Source: an uncultured Eubacteriales bacterium
GTDB taxonomy: Bacteria; Bacillota; Clostridia; Oscillospirales; Oscillospiraceae
Assembly: GCA_900543085.1 (NCBI GenBank)
Contig: UQQF01000023.1
Location: 1 to 29,995, forward strand
Direction: 5' to 3'
Length of the DNA stretch: 29,995 nucleotides
The translations under genes were made by a program, and so were the position numbers. The notes beneath the pieces are model-generated. The model worked only from the letters and a program-made list of their open reading frames with translations, did not search any database and was not told the DNA's origin. Of the stretch, positions 14,471 to 20,848 are shown piece after piece. The first letter of the stretch is position 1. Each line of letters begins with the position of its first letter.

Positions 14471-15715
14471 ATGAGAATATCCAAGATAAAGGTCCGCGAG
14501 GCCATGGCCGAAAAGAACATAAAGACGTTTACCGAGCTGGCCTCGGCTATGGACATATCCAAGAACCAGCTCTCCGTGATGCTGTCGGAGACGTACAACC
14601 CGCTAAAGAGCAAGGCGGCCGACCTGTGCGACACACTGGGCGTGACGCCGGACGAGATAATGGACTTCGGCGGCGAGGCGAAAAACTGCGCGGAGGACGG
14701 CTCGGACGGCGGACTGGTCACGGCCATAGAGCTGTTCGCCGGCGCGGGCGGCCTGGCTCTGGGTCTGGAGGAGGCGGGCATACACACGGTGGAGTACGTG
14801 GAGGTCGACAAGACCTGCTGCGAGACGCTGACGGCAAACCGCCCCAACTGGAACGTGGTCTGCGACGACATACACAACGTGGACTTCACGCCCTATCACG
14901 GCAAGGTGAACATCGTCACCGGCGGCTTTCCCTGCCAGGCGTTTTCGTACGCGGGCAAGAAGCTGGGCTTCGACGACACGCGCGGGACGCTGTTCCACGA
15001 GTTTGCCCGCTGCGTCAGGGAGGTGCAGCCGGAGATGTTCCTGGCCGAGAACGTGCGCGGGCTGGTCTCCCACGACAAGGGCAGGACGCTGAGCACGATA
15101 ATCGACGTGCTGGAGTCGCTGGGCTATCACACGGACATGCAGGTGCTCAACGCCGCGTACTTCGGCGTGGGTCAGAAGCGCGAGCGGCTGGTCATCGTGG
15201 GGATACGCAACGACTGTGACATAAGCTTCCGCTTCCCGGAGCCGGAGGAGAGGATGACCACGCTGCGAGAAGCGCTCGCCGGCTGCCCCGACAGCCCCGG
15301 CGAGGAGTACAGCGAGAAGAAGCGGCGCGTGCTGGAGCAGGTGCCGCCCGGGGGCTGCTGGGTCGACCTGCCGGACGAAGTCGCGCGCGAGTACATGGGC
15401 AAGTCCTACTACTCCGGCGGCGGCCGCCGCGGCATGGCCAGGCGCATCTCCTGGGACGAGCCGTGCCTCACGCTGACGTGCAGCCCGTCCCAGAAGCAGA
15501 CGGAGCGCTGCCACCCCGACGAGACGCGCCCGTTCACGATAAGGGAGTACGCCCGGATACAGTCCTTCCCGGACAGCTGGCGCTTCTGCGGCGGCATAGG
15601 TGACCAGTACAAGCAGATAGGAAACGCCGTGCCGGTGGAGCTGGCACGGCGCATAGCGGTGGAATTGAAGAACTCGATGCTGGCCTACAAGGCCCAGAAG
15701 GCTCAGCCGAACTGA
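14471..15715 (+). CDS. DNA (cytosine-5) methyltransferase with N-terminal HTH domain (type II R-M)
   Basis: The 414-residue enzyme transfers a methyl group from S-adenosylmethionine to cytosine in its target site, protecting it from the neighbouring endonuclease. The first 65 residues form an HTH of the XRE type (TFTELASAMDISKNQLSVML). The catalytic part shows motif I FAGAGGLALG (89-98), motif IV GGFPCQAFS with nucleophile C155, motif VI AENVRGL (192-198), motif VIII QKRERLVIVG (235-244) and motif X GNAVPVELA near the end. The target-recognition region lies between VIII and X; the site cannot be read from it. I chose the ATG at 14471 because GAGG lies 8 bases upstream; an in-frame ATG at 14453 lacks a ribosome site. 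Its frequent AUA isoleucine codons match the neighbours, arguing against very recent import. The end overlaps the convergent endonuclease gene by 13 bases. Confidence 0.95.
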   Translation: MRISKIKVREAMAEKNIKTFTELASAMDISKNQLSVMLSETYNPLKSKAADLCDTLGVTPDEIMDFGGEAKNCAEDGSDGGLVTAIELFAGAGGLALGLEEAGIHTVEYVEVDKTCCETLTANRPNWNVVCDDIHNVDFTPYHGKVNIVTGGFPCQAFSYAGKKLGFDDTRGTLFHEFARCVREVQPEMFLAENVRGLVSHDKGRTLSTIIDVLESLGYHTDMQVLNAAYFGVGQKRERLVIVGIRNDCDISFRFPEPEERMTTLREALAGCPDSPGEEYSEKKRRVLEQVPPGGCWVDLPDEVAREYMGKSYYSGGGRRGMARRISWDEPCLTLTCSPSQKQTERCHPDETRPFTIREYARIQSFPDSWRFCGGIGDQYKQIGNAVPVELARRIAVELKNSMLAYKAQKAQPN

Positions 15716-16413
15716 CCGGAGCGCGCGATGGCGGCTGCGAGGCGGTCTATGGTCTCGCGTATCAGCCCGGTGCCGTCCGCGTCCCGGGCCACCTCGACAA
15801 AGGCGTTTATCAGCTCGCCGTAGAAGCCCTCGTCGCCGGTCAGGCGCAGCCAGAACTCCCTGCCCACGAACACGGGGTAGTCCTCGTCCAGGCGGCGGTA
15901 GAAGGAGTTCAGCTCGCCGGGGGTGCCGTAGAACACGCCCACGACGCAGTCGTCGGTCTGTAAGCTGAGCCGGTTGGTCCTTGCCAGCGCCCTGATGGCG
16001 CGGAAGTGGGAGACGATGGTCTCCACGTCGTCCTTGTTTATGGTGTTCGGCCCGGCCTTGATCTGGCAGTATTTCCTGCGCCCGTCCAGCGCGTCGATGA
16101 ACTCTATGTCTATGCCGCTGGTGGTGGAGGCGAAGGTGTTCAGCACCTCGTTGCAGAAGCTCTGCATCTGCGTGCCGAAGGTCGTTGTGATGGAGGTGCC
16201 CAGCACGCGAGGATAGACAAGCGCCTTGGCGATGCTCTCCGGCTCCGCGTTGCCGAACGCGAACTGCGAGAGGTATGTGATTAGGAACGGGTTGACGTTG
16301 AACTCGGACAGGCTTGTGAGCTTGGCCGTGTTGGCTATGTGCTTTTCGGCGATCTTGGTGCGGAAGAAGACCCGGGTCTTTTCAAGGATCTCGTTTCTCT
16401 CCTGTTCGGTCAT
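15703..16413 (-). CDS. Type II restriction endonuclease, probably PmeII family
   Basis: The 236-residue protein is the cutting partner of the cytosine methyltransferase. The block from YPRVLGTSITTTFGT through STTSGIDIEFIDALDG and YCQIKAGPNTINKDDVETI is what I recall as typical of PmeII-family enzymes. It fits a PD-(D/E)xK-like active site with D102 (GIDIEF) and Q117-I-K119 (CQIKAG). The ATG at 16413 is preceded by AAGGAAGGTGA, and a promoter lies about 40 bases upstream. It is transcribed toward the methyltransferase and the two stop codons overlap by 13 bp. Family assignment comes from memory of the motif pattern, without a search; the recognition sequence is unknown. Linkage to the methyltransferase strongly supports the restriction role. 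Confidence 0.82.
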   Translation of the reverse strand: MTEQERNEILEKTRVFFRTKIAEKHIANTAKLTSLSEFNVNPFLITYLSQFAFGNAEPESIAKALVYPRVLGTSITTTFGTQMQSFCNEVLNTFASTTSGIDIEFIDALDGRRKYCQIKAGPNTINKDDVETIVSHFRAIRALARTNRLSLQTDDCVVGVFYGTPGELNSFYRRLDEDYPVFVGREFWLRLTGDEGFYGELINAFVEVARDADGTGLIRETIDRLAAAIARSGQFG

Positions 16414-16452
16414 GGCGCTTCACCTTCCTTGAGCGTATTTGCCTTCACGCAT

Positions 16453-16481
16453 ATTATAGTCGAAAACCGCCGCCAAAGCAA
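16453..16481 (-). promoter_or_regulatory. Predicted promoter of the restriction endonuclease gene
   Basis: A perfect TATAAT (16453-16458, minus strand) lies 17 bases from TTGCTT (16476-16481, 3 of 6). A small GCCGCC/GGCGGC hairpin (about 16467-16491) ending in GGTTTTC overlaps it and could be the terminator of the upstream HAD-NUDIX transcript. Confidence 0.6.
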
Positions 16482-16498
16482 CTGCGGCGGCAGACACA

Positions 16499-16540
16499 GC
16501 GTCGCCCGGCGGTAAAACCGCCGGGCGACGCCGCTTTTAT
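16499..16540 (+). terminator. Strong 15-bp hairpin with T-run on the plus strand
   Basis: Positions 16499-16513 pair perfectly with 16517-16531 (3-base loop). On the plus strand CGCTTTTAT follows; on the minus strand no T-run follows. The U-run therefore favours stopping plus-strand transcripts, such as read-through from the methyltransferase gene. It also sits directly after the HAD-NUDIX stop codon and could act as a 3'-end stabiliser for that mRNA. Confidence 0.55.
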
Positions 16541-17658
16541 GTGGCCTGACAATTGCCGGAGAGGTACGGCATAAGCTCGTCCAGATAGTCCAGCAGCGGG
16601 TGCAGCTCGCCGCGGCGGAGCATGTCCGGCAGCTCGGCGCAGGTCACCCACCTGGCGTCCGCGACCTCCTCGCGCTGCAGCTTGAGCGGCGGCAGGGCGC
16701 GGCGGGTGAAGACGTAGACGTCGTAGAAGTCGCTTTCCCGCCTGACGCTGTGTATCAGCCTGGCCGAGGCGGCCGGCACGTCCACGCCCAGCTCCTCGCG
16801 TATCTCCCGCACTATGGCCGTCAGCGTATCCTCCCCGGCGCGCACGCAGCCGCCGGTGCCCTCCCAGCGCAGGGGGTACTGCTTGCATGCGGCGCGCTGA
16901 GTGAGCAGCACGCGGCCCTGCCCGTCCGTTATCCAGCCGCTGACCGAGAGGTGAAATAGCCCCTCCGGCACCGCGTCGCCCCGGCGCATGGTCCGGCCGG
17001 TGAGGACGCGGTCTGCGTCATACAAGTCCCACGGCTCGCCGGGGATCGGGGCGTCTTCAAAGCCGTCCAGGCACAGGTCTGCCCCCTCCGGCGCGGCGCA
17101 GTTGACCGCGACGGCGTACATCCCCGCGCGCCGGGCGGAGCGTATGGCCGCCGCGCTGTCGTCGAACACGGCGCAGCGCCCGGGAGCCACGCCGAGCCGG
17201 CCGGCCGCGAGGAGGAAGACGTCCGGCTCGGACTTGCCGCGCCCCACGTCGTCGGCGGAGCAGAGCGCGTCGAACCAGTCGAGTATGCCCAGCCGCTCCA
17301 GGCATGGGCGGTAATAGCGCTCCGGCAGGCTGGTCGCGACCGCCAGGAGCACGCCCTCCCGGCGCAGCGCGAGCAGGTACTCTGCCGCGCCGGACAGGAG
17401 CTGCACGGTACGCTCGTACTCGCCGACGGCCAGGGCGTCCCACTCGCTGAGCAGGACGTCCGCGCCCTCGTCCAGAGCGAAGCGCGCGACGGTGTAGTCC
17501 GCGGCCTCGGGGAAGCTGCGCGCGTTCACCTCGGCGGCGTAGTCGTCCGGGCAGTCCAGGCCGCGGCGGGCCAGGCACCCGGCGCAGACCCGCTCCCACA
17601 GCCCGGCGGTGTCCAGCAGCGTGCCGTCAAGGTCAAAAATTGCGGCGTCAAAGTTCAT
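16537..17658 (-). CDS. HAD phosphatase-NUDIX hydrolase fusion under a TPP riboswitch
   Basis: This 373-residue cytoplasmic protein has two hydrolase domains. Residues 1-205 are a HAD phosphatase of the beta-phosphoglucomutase-like type: motif I FDLDGTLLD (D9, D11), motif II VATS (107-110), motif III K142 (GKSEPDVF) and motif IV VFDD (164-167). Residues about 210-373 are a NUDIX hydrolase; the complete Nudix box runs from G270 to V292 with E276, R284-E285 and E288-E289. The NUDIX part opens with WDLYDADRVLTGRTMRRGD, as in YfcD-like Nudix proteins. The ATG at 17658 has AAGGATG about 8-10 bases upstream. A TPP riboswitch and terminator precede it, so it is likely controlled by thiamine pyrophosphate. 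A job in hydrolysing thiamine phosphates, HMP-pyrophosphate or damaged cofactor is inferred; the substrate is unknown. Confidence 0.9.
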   Translation of the reverse strand: MNFDAAIFDLDGTLLDTAGLWERVCAGCLARRGLDCPDDYAAEVNARSFPEAADYTVARFALDEGADVLLSEWDALAVGEYERTVQLLSGAAEYLLALRREGVLLAVATSLPERYYRPCLERLGILDWFDALCSADDVGRGKSEPDVFLLAAGRLGVAPGRCAVFDDSAAAIRSARRAGMYAVAVNCAAPEGADLCLDGFEDAPIPGEPWDLYDADRVLTGRTMRRGDAVPEGLFHLSVSGWITDGQGRVLLTQRAACKQYPLRWEGTGGCVRAGEDTLTAIVREIREELGVDVPAASARLIHSVRRESDFYDVYVFTRRALPPLKLQREEVADARWVTCAELPDMLRRGELHPLLDYLDELMPYLSGNCQAT

Positions 17659-17689
17659 GTTTTCTCATCCTTTCCGTATTTTCAGCCGG

Positions 17690-17721
17690 AAAAGAAAGCA
17701 CCTCCGCACCGGATGCGGAGG
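17690..17721 (-). terminator. Expression-platform terminator of the TPP riboswitch
   Basis: An 8-bp stem (17701-17708 with 17714-17721, 5-base loop) is followed on the minus strand by TGCTTTCTTTT. It lies between the aptamer and the HAD-NUDIX start codon, as expected for attenuation when TPP is bound. Confidence 0.8.
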
Positions 17722-17747
17722 CAAAATAAGCGCAGGCCGGCACGGAA

Positions 17748-17827
17748 ATTGCTTCCCGCGCCGGCATTAACCGACAGGTCAAGAGGTCAGGTGTGAACCT
17801 TTTTCAGCCCTACGGCTCCCTCGCAAC
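17748..17827 (-). ncRNA. TPP (thiamine pyrophosphate) riboswitch aptamer, THI element
   Basis: Read on the minus strand, P1 can form from GTTGC (17827-17823) and GCAAT (17752-17748). Inside are P2 (GAGG with CCTC), a small P3 hairpin (AGCC-GTA-GGCT), CTGAAA in place of the usual CTGAGA, a short variable hairpin (AGGT/ACCT), and the diagnostic 3' half GACCTGTCGGTTAATGCCGG followed by CGCGGGAAGC. The 3' half closely follows the known consensus (CCTGATCTGGATAATGCCAGCGTAGGGAAG pattern by family knowledge). A nearly complementary segment just downstream (about 17735-17746) could pair with the 3' half of the aptamer as a competing fold. It precedes the HAD-NUDIX gene. Confidence 0.85.
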
Positions 17828-17855
17828 GTGTTTTAAGTATGAACTTTACAAGGCC

Positions 17856-17884
17856 ATGATAGCAGAGGCAAAGGCAAAAGTCAA
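17856..17884 (-). promoter_or_regulatory. Predicted sigma-A promoter of the TPP riboswitch transcript
   Basis: TTGACT (17879-17884, minus strand) and TATCAT (17856-17861) are 17 bases apart, each matching 5 of 6. The start near 17849 lies about 22 bases upstream of the aptamer. Confidence 0.8.
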
Positions 17885-17910
17885 GCCGCGGCGCCATAGA
17901 CGCCGCGGCT
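17876..17910 (-). terminator. Terminator of the pyrophosphatase gene
   Basis: A perfect 10-bp stem (17884-17893 with 17901-17910, 7-base loop) is followed on the minus strand by TGACTTTTG. The T-rich tail is shared with the -35 box of the next promoter. Confidence 0.65.
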
Positions 17911-17916
17911 GCGAGC

Positions 17917-19533
17917 TCAGCCCCAGAGGGCGGTGAGCATGGGGATTATCTGCTTTTTGCGGCTCATGACGCCCTTGAGAAAGAGGTAGTTGTCGTGCGG
18001 CTCCTTGTTGAAGGCCTGACGTATCGTGTCGTCGTTGCCCACGTAGAAGATGTGGGAGCCCTCCTGGAGCACGTCGGTTATCATGAGGATGACCATGTCG
18101 AACTCCTGCTTATCCTTGAGCTGAGCCATGAGCGTGAGGAATTCCTCGCGCCTGGCCAGCAGGTGGTCGGCGTCGACGCAGGTTATCTGGCTGACGCCTA
18201 TGTTCTGCTCGGCGATGTGGAACTGCTTGTAGTCGGCGCGGAACAGCTCCTCGGCGCTCTTGGCGTCGGTGCTTCCGGCGGCGTACAGCTCCTTGCCTAT
18301 CTCGTCCAGGCTCACGCCCGCTATGCGCGCCAGGCGCTCGGCCATGGCGATGTCGCGCTTGGTGCAGGTTGGGGACTTGAACATGACGGTGTCGGAGAGT
18401 ATCGCGCCGGCCATCAGCCCGGCGATCTTCGGGCTGGGCACCACGCCGCGCTCCTGATACATGGCGGTGAGTATGGTGTTCGTGCTGCCGACAGGCTCGT
18501 TGCGCACGCGTATGGGCTGGGTGGTCTGGATGTCCGCCAGACGGTGGTGGTCGATTATCTCGAGTATCTCGACCTGGTTGAGCCCGGGCACGCTCTGCGC
18601 GGCCTCGTTGTGGTCGACGAGCACGACCTGCTTGCGGCGCGGACGCAGCAGGTGGAAGCGCGAGATCATGCCCACGACCTGGTCTTTCTCATCGAGCACG
18701 GGGTAGCTGCGGAAGCGGCTTTTCAGCATTATTTCACGCACGTCGTCCAGATAGTCGCTCAGGTGGAAGGCCACTATCTCCTTGTTCGGCTCGATTATGC
18801 GCTCGACCGGCAGCGCCTGGTATATGATGCGGGAGACGCGGCGCGCCGAGAGCGGGGTGGATATCACGCAGGTGTCGCTGCCGGCCTCGGCCCACTCGCT
18901 GCGCAGGTTGGCGCGGCAGATTATCAGGCAGCGCACGCCGGACTCTATCGCCCGGTCTATTATCTCCGGCTGCTCGCCGCAGATGAGTATGGTGTCGGGG
19001 TTGGTCAGCGCCGGGTCGTCAAAGTTCTGCGGCAGGGAGATGTACAGCTCGCCGGAGACGCTGCTCACCGTGCAGTTGAGCTCGTTTACCAGGGAGCCCT
19101 CCAGCACGCTCAGCAGGTTGAAAAGCGGCACGTCGTCCACGCGGTTCTGCGCGATGGTCTGCATGTCGTAGCTGGCTATGTCCCCGGCGGAGAGCATACC
19201 GAAGATGCGGCCGTCCTCCTCGACTATGGGCACCACGCTGACCTCGCCGTCGCGCATCGTGCGCCAGGCCAGGTCGAGCGGCACGGAGCGGTGCAGCGCG
19301 CTGGTGCGGTCGTAGTCGACGTCGCAGACCTGCGTGCGCATGTTCTTGACAAAGGGCGGAGCCTCCATGCCGAAGCGCGCGAGCAGCCGCGAGGTCTCGT
19401 CGTTTATCGCGCCTATGCGCACGGCCTTGTACGCGCGGTTGCCCAGGGCGTTTTGCAGATTGGCGTAGGCTATCGACGCCACTATCGAGTCAGTATCCGG
19501 GTTCTTATGTCCTGTGACATATATATCGCCCAT
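17917..19533 (-). CDS. ppaC: Manganese-dependent inorganic pyrophosphatase, family II, with CBS-DRTGG-CBS regulatory insert
   Basis: The 538-residue cytoplasmic enzyme hydrolyses pyrophosphate. The DHH catalytic domain begins with GHKNPDTDS (8-16), is interrupted by a regulatory insert at about residues 65-300 (a CBS motif around 70-125, a DRTGG-like segment about 130-245, a second CBS motif about 250-300), and resumes with VDHNE (306-310) and IDHHRLADI (327-335). The C-terminal DHHA2 domain ends with the substrate-binding SRKKQ (524-528). The metal ligands H9, D13, D15, D307 and H329 are in place. In this family the insert binds adenine nucleotides and tunes activity, so the enzyme should respond to energy state. 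Length is normal for CBS-PPases. Start: ATG at 19533 after a modest GAGG. Its gene is monocistronic, with its own promoter and terminator. Confidence 0.95.
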   Translation of the reverse strand: MGDIYVTGHKNPDTDSIVASIAYANLQNALGNRAYKAVRIGAINDETSRLLARFGMEAPPFVKNMRTQVCDVDYDRTSALHRSVPLDLAWRTMRDGEVSVVPIVEEDGRIFGMLSAGDIASYDMQTIAQNRVDDVPLFNLLSVLEGSLVNELNCTVSSVSGELYISLPQNFDDPALTNPDTILICGEQPEIIDRAIESGVRCLIICRANLRSEWAEAGSDTCVISTPLSARRVSRIIYQALPVERIIEPNKEIVAFHLSDYLDDVREIMLKSRFRSYPVLDEKDQVVGMISRFHLLRPRRKQVVLVDHNEAAQSVPGLNQVEILEIIDHHRLADIQTTQPIRVRNEPVGSTNTILTAMYQERGVVPSPKIAGLMAGAILSDTVMFKSPTCTKRDIAMAERLARIAGVSLDEIGKELYAAGSTDAKSAEELFRADYKQFHIAEQNIGVSQITCVDADHLLARREEFLTLMAQLKDKQEFDMVILMITDVLQEGSHIFYVGNDDTIRQAFNKEPHDNYLFLKGVMSRKKQIIPMLTALWG

Positions 19534-19565
19534 GAACTCAAGTCCTCACTCTCAAACGAAAATGC

Positions 19566-19583
19566 CGCGCGGAGAACCGCGCG
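19566..19583 (-). other. Hairpin at the predicted 5' end of the pyrophosphatase mRNA
   Basis: A 7-bp CG-only stem (19566-19572 with 19577-19583, 4-base loop) begins right at the predicted transcription start and is followed by GCATTTTCGTTT. It may protect the 5' end of the mRNA or act as an attenuator. Confidence 0.4.
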
Positions 19584-19590
19584 CTCACTA

Positions 19591-19619
19591 ATTATATCAG
19601 GCCTTGGAGAGTTTGTATA
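19591..19619 (-). promoter_or_regulatory. Predicted promoter of the pyrophosphatase gene
   Basis: TATAAT (19591-19596, minus strand, perfect) lies 17 bases from TATACA (19614-19619, 4 of 6). The predicted start is near 19584. Confidence 0.6.
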
Positions 19620-19803
19620 GAGGTTTCCTGTCCGTTTTGGGCATCGTTATATTATAAACGCACTTAAACGGCCGGAACGGCGTACTTCCGCGCCCGGATT
19701 ACCGCGCCGCCGCCTGACGCTATACTAAGACAATAAATTGACGATTTTGACCAAATTGCATCAAATGACCGGAGACTGTGGCAGGCGAAGGGGCAAATTC
19801 GAG
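19620..19803. other. Intergenic stretch without recognisable gene
   Basis: Between the divergent pyrophosphatase and DegV promoters I see no coding region, RNA gene or strong hairpin. There are AT-rich patches with partial promoter matches (for example TATACT near 19720 and TTGACG near 19738), none good enough to call. Confidence 0.4.
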
Positions 19804-19832
19804 TTGATTTCTAAGCATAAGTTATATATAAT
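19804..19832 (+). promoter_or_regulatory. Predicted sigma-A promoter of the DegV gene
   Basis: TTGATT (19804-19809) and a perfect TATAAT (19827-19832) are 17 bases apart. The start near 19839 gives a leader of about 32 bases. Confidence 0.7.
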
Positions 19833-19870
19833 TGTATCAATATATTACTTGCAATTGGGGATAGCTTTTG

Positions 19871-20734
19871 ATGGGCAGAATTGCTATAGTCACCGACAGC
19901 AACAGCGGTATCACACGCGAGGAAGCGGCGGCTCTCGGCACCTACGTGGTGCCGATGCCGTTTTTCATTGACGGTGAGCTCTACTATGAGGGGATCACGC
20001 TCACGACGCAGGAGTTCTACAAGCGCATGGCCGCAGGCTCGGAGATAAGCACCTCCCAGCCCACGCCGGGCGCCGTGCTCGAGCTGTGGGACGAGCTGCT
20101 GGAGACGAACGACGAGGTGGTTTACATACCCATGTCCAGCGGGCTCAGCGGTTCCTGCGCCACGGCGACGGCGCTTGCCGAGGACTACGACGGGCGCGTG
20201 CATGTCGTGGACAACCAGCGCATATCCGCCACGCAGAGGCAGAGCGTCATAGACGCGCTCAACATGGCTCGTGACGGACTGAGCGGCGCGCAGATAACCG
20301 AGGTGCTGCTGCGCGAGCGGCTGGAGGCCAGCATCTACATCACGGTGGACACGCTGCAATACCTCAAAAAGGGCGGACGCATCACCGCCGCCGCGGCCGC
20401 GCTGGGCACCGTGCTGGGCATAAAGCCGGTGCTGCAGATACAGGGCGACAAGCTCGACGCCTTCTCCATGGCTCACGGGCTGAAGGCCGCCAAGCGCCAG
20501 ATGCTCGACGCGGTGGAGCGCGATTTGGAGAAGCGCTTCGCCGGCAAGCGCGGCGTCATGGTCGCCGCCGCCTACACCTGCTCCGAGGCCGAGGCCGAGG
20601 TCTGGAGCGACGAGATACGCGCCCGCTTCGGCGAGCGCTACTGCGGCTACATAGCCCCGCTGAGCCTCTCCGTGGCCTGCCACACCGGCCCCGGCGCCGT
20701 CGCCATGGGCTGCGTCAAGGCGGCGGAGTGGTAA
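19871..20734 (+). CDS. DegV family fatty-acid-binding protein (FakB-like)
   Basis: The 287-residue cytoplasmic protein belongs to the DegV/FakB family, whose members bind a fatty acid and, in systems with FakA, present it for phosphorylation. Visible family signatures are the start GRIAIVTDSNSGIT (2-15), the TSQPTPG segment (61-67), YIPMSSGLSGS (85-95), the DTLQYLKKGGRI segment and the C-terminal GPGAVAMGC. Length is typical. The ATG at 19871 is chosen over an in-frame TTG immediately before it; GGGGA lies about 11 bases upstream, so the ribosome site is modest. The gene is monocistronic with a clear promoter and a strong terminator. No fakA is in the window. A lipid role is inferred from family knowledge; the bound ligand is not determined by sequence. 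Confidence 0.93.
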   Translation: MGRIAIVTDSNSGITREEAAALGTYVVPMPFFIDGELYYEGITLTTQEFYKRMAAGSEISTSQPTPGAVLELWDELLETNDEVVYIPMSSGLSGSCATATALAEDYDGRVHVVDNQRISATQRQSVIDALNMARDGLSGAQITEVLLRERLEASIYITVDTLQYLKKGGRITAAAAALGTVLGIKPVLQIQGDKLDAFSMAHGLKAAKRQMLDAVERDLEKRFAGKRGVMVAAAYTCSEAEAEVWSDEIRARFGERYCGYIAPLSLSVACHTGPGAVAMGCVKAAEW

Positions 20735-20744
20735 TATAAACGCC

Positions 20745-20776
20745 AAAACCGGACTCCCGAGGGAGTCCGGTTTTTT
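20745..20776 (+). terminator. Intrinsic terminator of the DegV gene
   Basis: A 9-bp stem (20749-20757 with 20762-20770) flanked by AAAA and TTTTTT gives a textbook terminator on the plus strand. The flanking A-run means it could also work weakly on the minus strand. Confidence 0.9.
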
Positions 20777-20806
20777 GTTGCCCGGCTCGGTTCCGTTCAA
20801 AGCAGC

Positions 20807-20848
20807 ACCCGCCCCTCCAAACCGGAGGGGCGGGTGGCTTTTACTCTT
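20807..20848. terminator. Hairpin between convergent DegV and dfrA genes
   Basis: A perfect 12-bp stem (20807-20818 with 20824-20835, 5-base loop) lies just after the dfrA stop. On the plus strand it is followed by GGCTTTTACTCTTTTT; on the minus strand the T-run is poor (GCTGCTTTG). It is likely the thyA-dfrA terminator and a back-up for DegV read-through. Confidence 0.65.

Noticed and set aside
14341..16540. R-M genes as a recently acquired mobile island
   Set aside because: Base composition and the AUA habit match the neighbours, and no transposase, integrase, target-site duplication or flanking repeat is visible. Older transfer remains possible.
17690..17884. 6S RNA or another stand-alone small RNA
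   Set aside because: Promoter plus terminator first suggested a small RNA, but the conserved core and position before a gene fit a TPP riboswitch leader.
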